In this document: in pieces, positions 8,905 to 16,979 of the stretch
Position numbering within the stretch: position 1 is the first letter of the stretch
Layout of the letters: every line of letters begins with the position of its first letter
NCBI RefSeq assembly: GCF_002161765.1
Contig: NZ_NFIN01000006.1
Location: 1 to 64,000, forward strand
Source: Bacteroides sp. An322
GTDB taxonomy: Bacteria > Bacteroidota > Bacteroidia > Bacteroidales > Bacteroidaceae
Direction of reading: 5' to 3'
DNA length: 64,000 nucleotides
The notes under the pieces: generated by a model
What the model was told of the DNA's origin: nothing
Seen by the model: only the letters and a program-made list of their open reading frames with translations
Database searches by the model: none
Program-made: the position numbers and the translations under genes

Positions 8905-10134
8905 ATGGCAAAGTTAGAAAATAAAACGAAAGAAAACCCTAAATTGGAGCAAAACAGGCTGTCGGACGGCAGAATTAGTTTGTATCTGGAGTATTATTTG
9001 GGTAGAGAGGAAAAGCCTGTATTGGATGAAAACGGTAATCAGGTGTATTATGAAAGCGGTAAGATGCAGGGAAAGCCGAAGTTCGCTATCAAGCATCACA
9101 GGCGAAAAGAGAACCTCAGCCTGTATCTGATAGAGAAGCCACGTACCCCTGCGGAACGCCAGCAGAACAAGGAAACACTGGAGCTTGCTGTAAAAATACG
9201 TGCCGAACGTGAACAGGAGTTTAAGGAAAGTATGTTGGGCTATCGCCTGAAAAAAGACCGGAACGTGAATTTCTTGGATTATTTTCAAGCCTATATCAAT
9301 GACTATACCAAGAAAGACATTCGGATGGTGCAAATCGCCCTAAGCCGTTTCAAGGACTTTTTGAAGGAGCATTACCCGATGCACGAGTTCGGCATCAAGC
9401 CGGAACTTATCACGAAGGACATGATGGAACAGTTCGTAGCTTATTTGCAATCCCGGAGCGTGGGCGAAGGGGCTAAAAGCATCTTCCAGCGTTTCAAGAA
9501 GGTTATCCACTATGCGATTGACCACGATGTGATGCTGAAAGACCCCTGCAAAGGCGTTACCTGCAAGGCGGATAGCCAGATACTACGCAAGGACGTGCTT
9601 TCGCCGGAAGAAATCCAGCGGTTGATTGCGTGCCATTATGACAACGAGAACCCCAACGTAAGGCGTGCGTTTATCTTTTGCCTGTATTGTGGCTTGCGCT
9701 TCTGTGATGTGAAAGACCTTACCTATAAGAATATCGACTACGCTAATAAGCTGCTAAAATTTGAGCAGAACAAGACCAAAGGTCATTCCGCCAGTAGCGG
9801 TGTGGTCATTCCGCTCAATGACGGTCTTCTTTCGCTTGTGGGAGAACCGCCGGCAGACGGTAACAAAGACGCTCTCATCTTCAACCTGCCTTCGTATGAA
9901 AGTTGCTGCAAATCCGTCAAGCGTTGGGTGAAAAGAGCCGGGATAGATAAGCACATAAGCTGGCATTGCGCCCGTCACTCATTCGCCGTGAATATCCTCA
10001 ACAATGGGGCGAACATCAAGACGGTTGCCAGCCTGCTCGGGCATAGCGGACTGAAACATACGGAGAAATACACCCGTGCGGTGGATAAATTGAAAGAGGA
10101 GGCGATAAATAGCCTGCCGGAATTAAAGTTTTAA
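8905..10134 (+). CDS. int: Tyrosine site-specific recombinase (integrase) of the mobilizable element
   Basis: This 409-residue enzyme should cut and rejoin the element at its att sites. The N-terminal third has an arm-binding-type domain with a duplicated basic strand region (YLEYYLGREEKP, then KFAIKHHRRKENLSLYL). A SAM-like core-binding domain follows (about 120-210, VNFLDYFQAYINDY). The catalytic domain shows R265 (YCGLRFCDVKDLTY), a probable K292, H354 and R357 (WHCARHSF), H380 (LLGHSGLKHTEKYT) and nucleophile Y389. All catalytic residues are present, so it is probably active. It sits at the left end directly beside the att repeat, as expected. The nearby DUF1016 gene has its own -7 element. 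Confidence 0.95.
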   Translation: MAKLENKTKENPKLEQNRLSDGRISLYLEYYLGREEKPVLDENGNQVYYESGKMQGKPKFAIKHHRRKENLSLYLIEKPRTPAERQQNKETLELAVKIRAEREQEFKESMLGYRLKKDRNVNFLDYFQAYINDYTKKDIRMVQIALSRFKDFLKEHYPMHEFGIKPELITKDMMEQFVAYLQSRSVGEGAKSIFQRFKKVIHYAIDHDVMLKDPCKGVTCKADSQILRKDVLSPEEIQRLIACHYDNENPNVRRAFIFCLYCGLRFCDVKDLTYKNIDYANKLLKFEQNKTKGHSASSGVVIPLNDGLLSLVGEPPADGNKDALIFNLPSYESCCKSVKRWVKRAGIDKHISWHCARHSFAVNILNNGANIKTVASLLGHSGLKHTEKYTRAVDKLKEEAINSLPELKF

Positions 10135-10159
10135 CCATAAAAGACTTACCTTTGCAATT

Positions 10160-11311
10160 ATGGACTTTGAAGCATTAGTAAAACATATCAGCACGATACA
10201 AAGCACGTTGCAGGCGCAAGCCGCACACGCTGTAAACCTCGCCCTGACTGCCCGCAATTGGCTCATGGGCTGCTATATCGTGGAGTTTGAGCAAAACGGT
10301 GAAGACCGTGCCGCATACGGCGAACAACTGTTGAAGAAACTGGAACAGCGGTTGAATGTCAAAGGACTGAACGAGCGCAGATTTCGTGAGTTCCGGCGGT
10401 TGTATCTTGTCTATCCGCAACTGAAAGAGCCTATCGCATTGTATCTGACATCGCAAATTCGGCACACACTGTCCGCCGAATTCACAGACCCAATTCGGCG
10501 GTTATTGACCGCCAAATCTGATAATGAAATTCGGCGGTCGCCAACCGCCGAATCCACTCAACACATTCAATCGACTCAAAACAAATGGATTACCCCACCC
10601 GAAAAGTTGTTTAACCGCCTATCCTCCACCCATTTGAATGTAATTTCACCCATTGATAACCCTATAAAACGTGCTTTCTACGAAATGGAAGCCATTCGGG
10701 GCTGTTGGTCAGTAAAGGAATTGGAGCGGCAAATCAATTCCCTCTATTACGAACGCAGCGGATTATCCCAAAATAAGGAAACCTTGTCTGCCTTGGTGCA
10801 GCGGCAAGCCATGCAATTACAGCCCAAAGACATTATTAACACGCCCGTTACGTTGGAGTTTTTGGGATTGAACGACCGTACTTTGGTAACGGAAAACGAC
10901 TTGGAGCAATCCATTCTCGACAACCTGCAGCACTTTCTGTTGGAAATGGGACATGGCTTCTGCTTCGAAGCACGCCAAAAGAGAATCCTGATAGACGGGG
11001 ATTATTTCTTTGCCGACCTCGTGTTTTACCACCGCATTTTGAAATGCCATGTCATCGTGGAATTGAAGATAGACAAGTTCCGCCACGAATACGCTTCGCA
11101 ACTGAACCTATATCTTAACTACTTCAAGGCGGAAGTGATGCAACCCGACGACAATCCGCCTGTCGGCATCCTGCTTTGCACCGAGAAGGGCGACACGTTG
11201 GTAAAATACGCCACTGCCGGATTAGACCCGAACATCTTCGTGCAAAAGTATATGATAGAACTTCCCACTGAAGAGGAAATTAAGAAGTTCATTTCAACTG
11301 CAAACTATTAG
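10160..11311 (+). CDS. DUF1016 (YhcG-type) PDDEXK nuclease domain protein
   Basis: The 383-residue protein has the two-part DUF1016 layout. The N-terminal DUF1016_N domain (about 1-97) contains VEFEQNGEDRAAYGEQLL and NERRFREFRRLY. The C-terminal PD-(D/E)XK nuclease domain has D286 (FFADLVFYHR) and the E301/K303 pair (VIVELKIDKF). Between them, residues 99-134 are three tandem 12-residue repeats, each encoded by a palindrome-bearing 36-bp unit. YhcG-like proteins are common on mobile elements and near restriction systems; a role in DNA metabolism or defence is inferred, since no methylase or restriction subunit is adjacent. A TACCTTTG -7 element at 10147-10154 ends only 5 bases before the ATG, so the mRNA may be nearly leaderless. 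Confidence 0.88.
   Translation: MDFEALVKHISTIQSTLQAQAAHAVNLALTARNWLMGCYIVEFEQNGEDRAAYGEQLLKKLEQRLNVKGLNERRFREFRRLYLVYPQLKEPIALYLTSQIRHTLSAEFTDPIRRLLTAKSDNEIRRSPTAESTQHIQSTQNKWITPPEKLFNRLSSTHLNVISPIDNPIKRAFYEMEAIRGCWSVKELERQINSLYYERSGLSQNKETLSALVQRQAMQLQPKDIINTPVTLEFLGLNDRTLVTENDLEQSILDNLQHFLLEMGHGFCFEARQKRILIDGDYFFADLVFYHRILKCHVIVELKIDKFRHEYASQLNLYLNYFKAEVMQPDDNPPVGILLCTEKGDTLVKYATAGLDPNIFVQKYMIELPTEEEIKKFISTANY
10456..10563 (+). repeat. Three in-frame 36-bp tandem repeats inside the DUF1016 gene
   Basis: Units begin at 10456, 10492 and 10528, exactly 36 bp apart. Each contains a palindrome of about 26 bp with ends AATTCGG(CGG) and (CCG)CCGAATT or close variants. They encode the 12-residue units QIRHTLSAEFTD, PIRRLLTAKSDN and EIRRSPTAESTQ, forming the linker between the N-terminal and nuclease domains. 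Confidence 0.85.
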
Positions 11312-11326
11312 CAATAAAAAACACTA

Positions 11327-11367
11327 CTGGCGAAAAGAAGGAAAGCCATTCTTTCTCTTTTCGCCAG
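11327..11367. terminator. Terminator between the DUF1016 gene and kup
   Basis: CTGGCGAAAAGA pairs with its complement at 11356-11367 in a perfect 12-bp stem. It lies just after the DUF1016 stop, and both sides are A/T-rich. The converging kup gene ends 103 bases further on, so the hairpin could serve both strands. Confidence 0.75.
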
Positions 11368-11469
11368 CACGTTTATTACTGCCAACAAGAATAGGTTTAG
11401 GTTAGTTTGGATGTATATACAAAAGACAGAACTAAACCGTAAATGCAGACGATAATTATAGCAAGTCAC

Positions 11470-13485
11470 TTATGATACATTCTGTTCTTCCAAGACTATA
11501 TTAGCATCATTATCGCATTTTTCAGGCTTAATCCGCTCTATACGACGAATATGTTTTGCCCTATTAGCTATAATTAACGGTACACGCTCGACAACAACAA
11601 CCGATGTGTCAAGCCCCAACGCACTCGGTTCTCCAATGCCTATCTTTCTAATTAAGGCATAAAGGCTCATCAGCAAATTTTGTCGGCGGTTACGGGAATC
11701 TTCAGGATAATATATCCGGTGGATAATAATAAAGCGAAAATCACCCGGTATGCCATTCTTATGCAATGAAGGATAAGAGCTTGTTAGTTCTACTTCACCA
11801 TCCGCAACAAGGTCATCAACTACTTGTCGTAAATAAAGGCTCACGCGCGGTTCTATACGAAAACCTATACGCATGGTTATACTAAACAATGTCCCTTTTA
11901 TTAATGTGGAACAATTATATTCAAGTGTGTCTGGTGTATCCACAAATTCAAGGTTAATAAGCCAATAATGATCTGCCCGTTTAGGCTGCTTATTAATTAT
12001 GGAATACAACAATTTATCGTCCACACAACCTTCTTTGTCTGCATGATTCACATAGACAAGATTAGAAGCATATTTGGATATGCTTTCGTCCGCCTTAATA
12101 TCAGAAATAATGTTGTAGTATTCACTTAACCGTTTGGAAGACATATGTTTTCGACGAATTTTGTTGGCACTTACCCATACAAACATGATAAAACATAATA
12201 ATCCACCTATTAACAGCGTAAACCAACCTCCGACCATAAATTTGGACAGGTTTGCAGCAAGGAAAATACCTTCAATAACACAATATCCGCCGACAAACAG
12301 TATTGATAGAATGCGTGGAATGTTATGCATATGCAAATAGAATCCCAACAACAATGTTGTCATCAACATTGTAATAGTTATGGCAAGTCCATAAGCGGCT
12401 TCCATGTGGGTGGAATCTCGAAACAACAATATAGTAAATATTACTCCAATATACATTACAAGGTTTACCATTGGAATAAATGACTGACCTTTTACGTTGG
12501 TAGGGTGCTTAATACGCATACGAGGCCAGAAATTCAAGTTCATAGCTTCACTCAATATGGAAAATGAACCGCTTATTAGAGCTTGGCTCGCAACAATAGC
12601 TGCCCCGGTAGCCATTGCTATGGAAAACAACAGTATTTCTTGTGGCATGATTGAATAAAATGGGTTCACTGTACCTTCTGCACTTTCCGGATGATGCAAT
12701 ACCCACGCTCCTTGCCCCAAATAATTTAGAATAAGCATCACCTTTACAAATATCCAACTGACCGTAATATTTCGTCTGCCACAGTGCCCTAAATCAGAGT
12801 ATAAGGCTTCTGCACCAGTGGTACACAAGAAAACGGCACCCAATATCAGAAACCAGTGGGGGGATTCCACTAATAACCGTATGGCATAGTAAGGATTGAA
12901 TGCCTTGAATACTTGAGGATAGGAAGTCAGACTGATAGCTCCGGCGATTCCAAGAAGCAGGAACCAAAGTAGCATAAATATGCCAAATGACCGTCCTATA
13001 TTTTCTGTACCAAAACGCTGAACGAAAAATATAATGGTAATAATGGTCAGTGTAATAGGAATCACAGGCAGATGCGGACTGATACTTTCAAGTCCTTCTA
13101 TGGCAGTTGTGACCGTAATGGCTGGAGTGATAATACCATCAGCAAGCAAAGTGCTCGCACCGATAATGGCAATGATGTAAATCCACCTTCTTCTGTGGCG
13201 GCGTAAAAGGGCATAAAGCGCAAGTATGCCACCCTCCCCGTTATTGTCGGCACGGAGAGCCACCAGCACATATTTCACCGTAGTCTGAAGAGTAAGCGTC
13301 CATATGATACAAGACAATGCGCCTAAAACATAATTTTCATCAAGAGCTTCTCCAGTATGAATGATGGCTTTCATAACATAGAGTGGCGATGTTCCAATGT
13401 CACCAAAAACAATACCCAATGTGATGAGTAACCCGGCAAATCCAAGTTTATGTTGAATATTGCCTTCTTTTGATAAGTTTGCCAT
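11470..13485 (-). CDS. kup: Kup-type low-affinity potassium transporter
   Basis: Kup proteins import K+ with protons across the inner membrane. The 671 residues fit the family. The start is typical (GFAGLLITLGIVFGDIGTSP then LYVMKAI), followed by about twelve membrane segments. Other family stretches include NNGEGGILALYALLRR, ADGIITPAITVTTAIEG and GTGAEALYSDLGHCGRRN-like sequence (here CTTGAEALYSDLGHCGRRNI). The hydrophilic C-terminal domain (about 200 residues) is present. The gene lies within the mobilizable element between two hairpins, convergent with the DUF1016 gene, and so appears to be cargo. No obvious K+ or c-di-AMP riboswitch is seen in the 180 bases upstream. A CCTTGAC/GTCAAGG hairpin at 13602-13619 is the only structure noted there. 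Confidence 0.95.
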   Translation of the reverse strand: MANLSKEGNIQHKLGFAGLLITLGIVFGDIGTSPLYVMKAIIHTGEALDENYVLGALSCIIWTLTLQTTVKYVLVALRADNNGEGGILALYALLRRHRRRWIYIIAIIGASTLLADGIITPAITVTTAIEGLESISPHLPVIPITLTIITIIFFVQRFGTENIGRSFGIFMLLWFLLLGIAGAISLTSYPQVFKAFNPYYAIRLLVESPHWFLILGAVFLCTTGAEALYSDLGHCGRRNITVSWIFVKVMLILNYLGQGAWVLHHPESAEGTVNPFYSIMPQEILLFSIAMATGAAIVASQALISGSFSILSEAMNLNFWPRMRIKHPTNVKGQSFIPMVNLVMYIGVIFTILLFRDSTHMEAAYGLAITITMLMTTLLLGFYLHMHNIPRILSILFVGGYCVIEGIFLAANLSKFMVGGWFTLLIGGLLCFIMFVWVSANKIRRKHMSSKRLSEYYNIISDIKADESISKYASNLVYVNHADKEGCVDDKLLYSIINKQPKRADHYWLINLEFVDTPDTLEYNCSTLIKGTLFSITMRIGFRIEPRVSLYLRQVVDDLVADGEVELTSSYPSLHKNGIPGDFRFIIIHRIYYPEDSRNRRQNLLMSLYALIRKIGIGEPSALGLDTSVVVVERVPLIIANRAKHIRRIERIKPEKCDNDANIVLEEQNVS

Positions 13486-13667
13486 AAAAAGTAGTTTTTT
13501 GTTCTACATATATTTATTTTCCTTTTAAGCGGCGCAAATATAAAATAAAATCTTAACAATAAGATTTCACTTTTCTTTTTTCGTGAAAAATATCATATAA
13601 ACCTTGACGATGGTCAAGGCTTGTCTAAAAAAATAGTCTGTTTGAATTACGTATAACTATTAAACTC

Positions 13668-13708
13668 AAAAGCCGAAGTTATGGGACTTATCCTTCACCT
13701 CGGCTTTT
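13668..13708. terminator. Terminator between the mobilization operon and kup
   Basis: AAAAGCCGA (13668-13676) pairs with TCGGCTTTT (13700-13708), with T-rich flanks in both directions. It lies 6 bases past the stop codon of the last mobilization gene and should end that transcript before kup. Confidence 0.75.
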
Positions 13709-13714
13709 TGCTAT

Positions 13715-14446
13715 TTACTGATTTCCTAACCTATCAGCTTCCTTTTTCAACTGCTCAGCCTGCTCATTAAGCAGCTTTGCCCGTTCCAAGGCTTCCGCCT
13801 GCCTGCGGCAACGTTCCTCAAAATCTAGTACCGAATCCGTCAGGTTGCGGATAAAACGCTCGTCCCGCTGCCACTTGAACTTATTCTCCAGTCTTTCAAG
13901 GGTATTGCCGTCCGCTTGTCCCTGCATCAGCAGATAACGGTATTTCATGTCGTTGTCCTGCAACTGCCCCATCCGTTCAGCCAGACGGACATTCAGGAAC
14001 AGGGACGTGGCACAGACAATCAGACCTGCCGAAAAGAGGAATAGCTTCGGGCGTACCAAAGAAGTTACTTTGTTGTAAATCCGCCGATGAAACGGTACGG
14101 GTTTGGCTTCTTCTTTTTCTGCCATGCGCTCATCATGGTACCGCTTCATTGTTTCCAGCATTTCCTTGAGACAGCCGAAAGTGGCTACTACATAATTCTT
14201 GACCTCCCCGAAAGATTGCCGTTGTTCCTGTCCTGATTTCCGCAGTTCGGCAAGCCGGGTCAGGATGTCTTGCAACTCTCTTTCGGGAACCGCCGGGTTC
14301 CTGCGTAACTCAGACAATGCCCGTTCTATAGCCTCCAGTCGGGAAAGGGTTTCCTCGCGTCCGGCTGGCGTCACCTGCGCTTCCTGCTTCTCCTTCAGTT
14401 CCGTGACCATGGAGAGAAGCCCCTCTAAAATCAAATTTTCTTCCAT
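13715..14446 (-). CDS. Membrane-anchored coiled-coil protein of the mobilization operon
   Basis: This 243-residue protein has no family I can name with certainty. Its first half is a predicted coiled coil (ELKEKQEAQ, ETLSRLEAIERALSELRR, ELQDILTRLAELRKSGQEQR). One membrane segment lies at about residues 137-155 (LFLFSAGLIVCATSLFLNV). A second charged coiled-coil tail follows (FEERCRRQAEALERAKLLNE). It is encoded 6 bases downstream of the relaxase gene, so it is translationally linked to mobilization. Proteins of this kind in Bacteroides mobilizable elements may tether the relaxosome at the membrane; that is inference from position and topology. Confidence 0.6.
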   Translation of the reverse strand: MEENLILEGLLSMVTELKEKQEAQVTPAGREETLSRLEAIERALSELRRNPAVPERELQDILTRLAELRKSGQEQRQSFGEVKNYVVATFGCLKEMLETMKRYHDERMAEKEEAKPVPFHRRIYNKVTSLVRPKLFLFSAGLIVCATSLFLNVRLAERMGQLQDNDMKYRYLLMQGQADGNTLERLENKFKWQRDERFIRNLTDSVLDFEERCRRQAEALERAKLLNEQAEQLKKEADRLGNQ

Positions 14447-14452
14447 ATCCGT

Positions 14453-15382
14453 TTACAGTTTAAGTTGTCTTTTCTTTTTCTTCTTCTTTTTTCTCAGACT
14501 CCAGTCAATTTCTTCGTCCGATGGAGCAGACGGCGAAACATCGAACAAGCTGAACAAGCCGCCCATTGAAGGGCTGTCGTTCCTTTGCGGTGTTTGCTCA
14601 GGCTCCAAAATAGGTGCGGAAACTATCTGCTGGCGGCTATTTTCTACGGTATCCATTCCTGCGTTCCCGAAATGCTTATCCAGTTTGGAGAAGCTGAAAT
14701 TGCGGTCTATTTCCGAACCTTTGAACGTATAGGCACCTTTGGTGAAGGAGATGCCCTGCACCTCGTCTGTACGCCCTTTATACTTGAAGCGGATTTCGAT
14801 GCCCTTTCCAGCCAGCCGCTCTTGCAACTGCCGCCAGTTCCGGGATTTGCCGATTTCATCCCTCACAGCCGTGTAAATCTCGTATTTCGACTTGTCCGGC
14901 TCTTTCAGGCGGTGCCGCTTAACCAGTTCCTTGCCTTTGGCGAAGTATAGCCCGTGCTTGGCTTTCAGCTTCTTGCACACCTGCTCGTTGCGGTACATGT
15001 CGTTCCTGTCCGAGATGGTCTTGCCGTTGTTGTCTATGCGATTGAACACGATATGCACATGCGGATGCTCCCTGTCTTGGTGGCGCACGATGATGTACTG
15101 CGTATCGGTGATTTTCATCTCGCGCATATACTCTTGCGCAAGTTGTATCATCTTCTCGTCCGTCAGCTTGGGCGCATCGTTTACCGAATAGCTCAGCGCG
15201 ATATGTCCGACTGGCTTGCCCAGACGGGGATTCATGGAGGCTTGCGTGCAGAAGCTGCGGATGATGTCCTGCCTGCTTTCCGCCAGTATCCCGTCCGCAT
15301 GGAGCAAGACCGCCTGCTGCTTGCCCAGCACGTAGTCCACACAGCCCTTAAACCCGCTTCCTTTCCTTATTTTTCCAATCAT
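14453..15382 (-). CDS. mobB: Relaxase / mobilization nuclease (MobA/VirD2-like, Bacteroides MobB type)
   Basis: The relaxase nicks the element at oriT and pilots the strand into a recipient through a helper's secretion channel. The 309-residue protein starts MIGKIRKGSGFKGCVDYVLG, placing a candidate catalytic tyrosine at Y17. It carries the metal-binding histidine motif HQDREHPHVH at 101-110, followed by IVFNRID, as in relaxases of Pfam family PF03432. The C-terminus is basic (a run of lysines and arginines), as expected for DNA binding. The first 35 bases overlap the end of the upstream mobC-like gene, a coupling typical of these operons. Gene naming in Bacteroides elements is inconsistent, so the symbol is tentative. 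Confidence 0.93.
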   Translation of the reverse strand: MIGKIRKGSGFKGCVDYVLGKQQAVLLHADGILAESRQDIIRSFCTQASMNPRLGKPVGHIALSYSVNDAPKLTDEKMIQLAQEYMREMKITDTQYIIVRHQDREHPHVHIVFNRIDNNGKTISDRNDMYRNEQVCKKLKAKHGLYFAKGKELVKRHRLKEPDKSKYEIYTAVRDEIGKSRNWRQLQERLAGKGIEIRFKYKGRTDEVQGISFTKGAYTFKGSEIDRNFSFSKLDKHFGNAGMDTVENSRQQIVSAPILEPEQTPQRNDSPSMGGLFSLFDVSPSAPSDEEIDWSLRKKKKKKKRQLKL

Positions 15383-15731
15383 CCGACAAATGGCTTATGA
15401 TTTCCACTATCCTGTTCTTAAGTTTCACCAGTTCGACCGCCACTTTCGCAAAGCCTCCGGCATTTGCCCGGTGCGCCAGCTGGTTGATGTTGTTCGCTTC
15501 GCCTGCCAGTTTGCGGAGGATGTCCGTATCCTGCCTGTTCAGCCGGGGCGTTATCTCTGCCGACACGACAGCCTGCCGCACATACTCGCTGACACGCAGC
15601 CCGGCTTCTGACGCCCGCTTCCTAACGGCGTAATACTGCAACTCGGTCAGCTTCGTGCTGACCACACGTCTTTGCTTGTCTATCCGGTTCTTTGCCGGAC
15701 GACCGCCTGATTTGTTCCTTGTATCTGTCAT
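15348..15731 (-). CDS. Relaxosome accessory protein (MobC/MobA-like)
   Basis: With the start at 15731 (MTDTRNKSGGRPAKNRIDKQ) the protein has 127 residues; an upstream ATG would add 23 uncharacteristic residues. The basic N-terminus is followed by a ribbon-helix-helix-like region (RRVVSTKLTELQYYAVRKRA), then SEAGLRVSEYVRQAVVSAEI. The C-terminal part resembles the plasmid mobilization MobC domain (ILRKLAGEANNINQLAHRAN). Such proteins bind oriT and help the relaxase open the strand. The gene overlaps the relaxase start by 35 bases. The candidate oriT hairpin lies just upstream, as usual. Confidence 0.88.
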   Translation of the reverse strand: MTDTRNKSGGRPAKNRIDKQRRVVSTKLTELQYYAVRKRASEAGLRVSEYVRQAVVSAEITPRLNRQDTDILRKLAGEANNINQLAHRANAGGFAKVAVELVKLKNRIVEIISHLSDDWKNKERKRV

Positions 15732-15791
15732 ACATTTTTGTCTTTGGAAGTTGTCTTGAAAATTGCGACCGACGGGAGCGGTTTCCTTTGC

Positions 15792-15842
15792 GGGGAGCAA
15801 AGCAAGGCGGTTTCGGTCTACCGAAACATAACCTTGCTCCCC
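15792..15842. other. Candidate origin of transfer (oriT)
   Basis: Nested inverted repeats lie 61 bases upstream of the first mobilization gene. The outer arms are GGGGAGCAA (15792-15800) and TTGCTCCCC (15834-15842). The inner arms are GTTTCGGT (15810-15817) and ACCGAAAC (15820-15827). Position and structure fit an oriT recognised by the adjacent relaxosome genes. The nick site cannot be assigned from sequence alone. Confidence 0.6.
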
Positions 15843-15887
15843 CTAAGAAACGTCTGCCCGTTGCTCACAGTGTCTATCTCCGCTGGG

Positions 15888-16817
15888 TTAGATTCCCCTG
15901 CCTTTCTTCTGCCTTAGCAGCAGTTTCTGTCCGTTTTTCTGTTCCTGCTTCCTGCCGCACAGGTAATCGTTCAGGCCGGAATATTCCCGGTAATTGTGCG
16001 AGAAATCCCGTACCCGATAGGAGTATTCCGCTGTGATGGCTTGCGTTGCCCGGATGCCTGCCCCGTCATTGTCGAGCAGGCAGTGGATGCGTTCATACTG
16101 CCCCAATGCGTCAATGGCTTTCTGTACATTGGCGGTGGAGTTGAGTATGACGTAATCCTGCCTGTCAAGGTTGGGCATGACAGGGCAGTTCTTTGCCCTT
16201 AGCGTGAGGAATGAAAGATAATCCATGAAGCCTTCGAACACCAGGCACTTCTCCCTCGGTTTGCCCTGTTGCTGGATATGGGTGATGTCTTTCGGGGCGA
16301 TGCAGCCTTTGAAAAAGGAGTTGCGCACCTCGTAGCCGCCAGCCACATTCGGGAAACCGATGGCGAAGTAGGGCTTGCCGTCATGAGTGAAACGCAGTTC
16401 CCTGCATTCTCTTTTTGCCAGTGTAAGGTCAATGCCACGCCCCTGCAAGTAACGGAGCAATGCCGGATGGGTGAGGTCACGGACTTCCAAATGTTGAAAA
16501 CTCGGTGCCGACCTTTGCTGCCGAAAAGAAAAACTGACCGGGCGGACATGCTGTGCCTGTTCTGCTATCCGGTTTAAGAGGTACGGCAGATGGTCGGAAC
16601 AGTAAAGTTCCTGTGCCAGTGCGATGATGTTGCCGCCTTTGCTAGCCCCGAAGTCATACCATTGTTCCCGTTCTGTGTTTACTTTAAAGGATGCTTCATG
16701 TTCCTCCCTCAGTGGCGATTTGTACCATAGATTCGCTCCCTGCTGCTTGACGGGTGAATATCCCAGACTGTGCAGGTAATCGGCGATGGGTATTTTCTTT
16801 GCTTCTTCAATGTTCAT
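15888..16817 (-). CDS. Toprim-domain primase-like protein
   Basis: The 309-residue protein has an N-terminal region resembling the primase CHC2 fold (MNIEEAKKIPIADYLHSLGY, YKSPLREEHEASFKV, DFGASKGGNIIALA), but the zinc cysteines are absent. The toprim domain shows the conserved glutamate E195 (CLVFEGFMDYLSF) and the DxD motif at about 249-251 (HCLLDNDGAGIRAT). Such proteins prime replication or strand synthesis for mobile elements. The RepA-like ATPase gene lies 162 bases upstream on the same strand. The two probably support autonomous or transfer-linked replication of the excised circle. Confidence 0.88.
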   Translation of the reverse strand: MNIEEAKKIPIADYLHSLGYSPVKQQGANLWYKSPLREEHEASFKVNTEREQWYDFGASKGGNIIALAQELYCSDHLPYLLNRIAEQAQHVRPVSFSFRQQRSAPSFQHLEVRDLTHPALLRYLQGRGIDLTLAKRECRELRFTHDGKPYFAIGFPNVAGGYEVRNSFFKGCIAPKDITHIQQQGKPREKCLVFEGFMDYLSFLTLRAKNCPVMPNLDRQDYVILNSTANVQKAIDALGQYERIHCLLDNDGAGIRATQAITAEYSYRVRDFSHNYREYSGLNDYLCGRKQEQKNGQKLLLRQKKGRGI

Positions 16818-16879
16818 AATGCAAACTTTTTAGTGGATGATGAATAATTGGGAAGTGTACCAGTCCGGTTTAGACCTTC

Positions 16880-16974
16880 ATATATACGCCCGTACTGTAC
16901 CGGACTTGATTGCCGGGAGTGACGGGAAACGGGAAGTCTGTTCCCCTTATATATATGTCCGAACTAAACCAAAC
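16880..16974. repeat. Iteron-like direct repeats in the repA-toprim gap
   Basis: Two related 26-base segments begin near 16880 (ATATATACGCCCGTACTG then TACCGGAC) and 16949 (ATATATATGTCCGAACTA then AACCAAAC), in the same orientation, about 69 bases apart. A third partial version (AGTCCGGTTTAGACC) precedes them. Their place between two replication genes suggests a replication or regulatory site, but similarity is only moderate. Confidence 0.4.
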
Positions 16975-16979
16975 CTGTT

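Noticed and set aside
10160-11311. Restriction-modification specificity or nuclease subunit
   Set aside because: No methyltransferase or HsdM/HsdS-like gene is adjacent; the layout is simply DUF1016.
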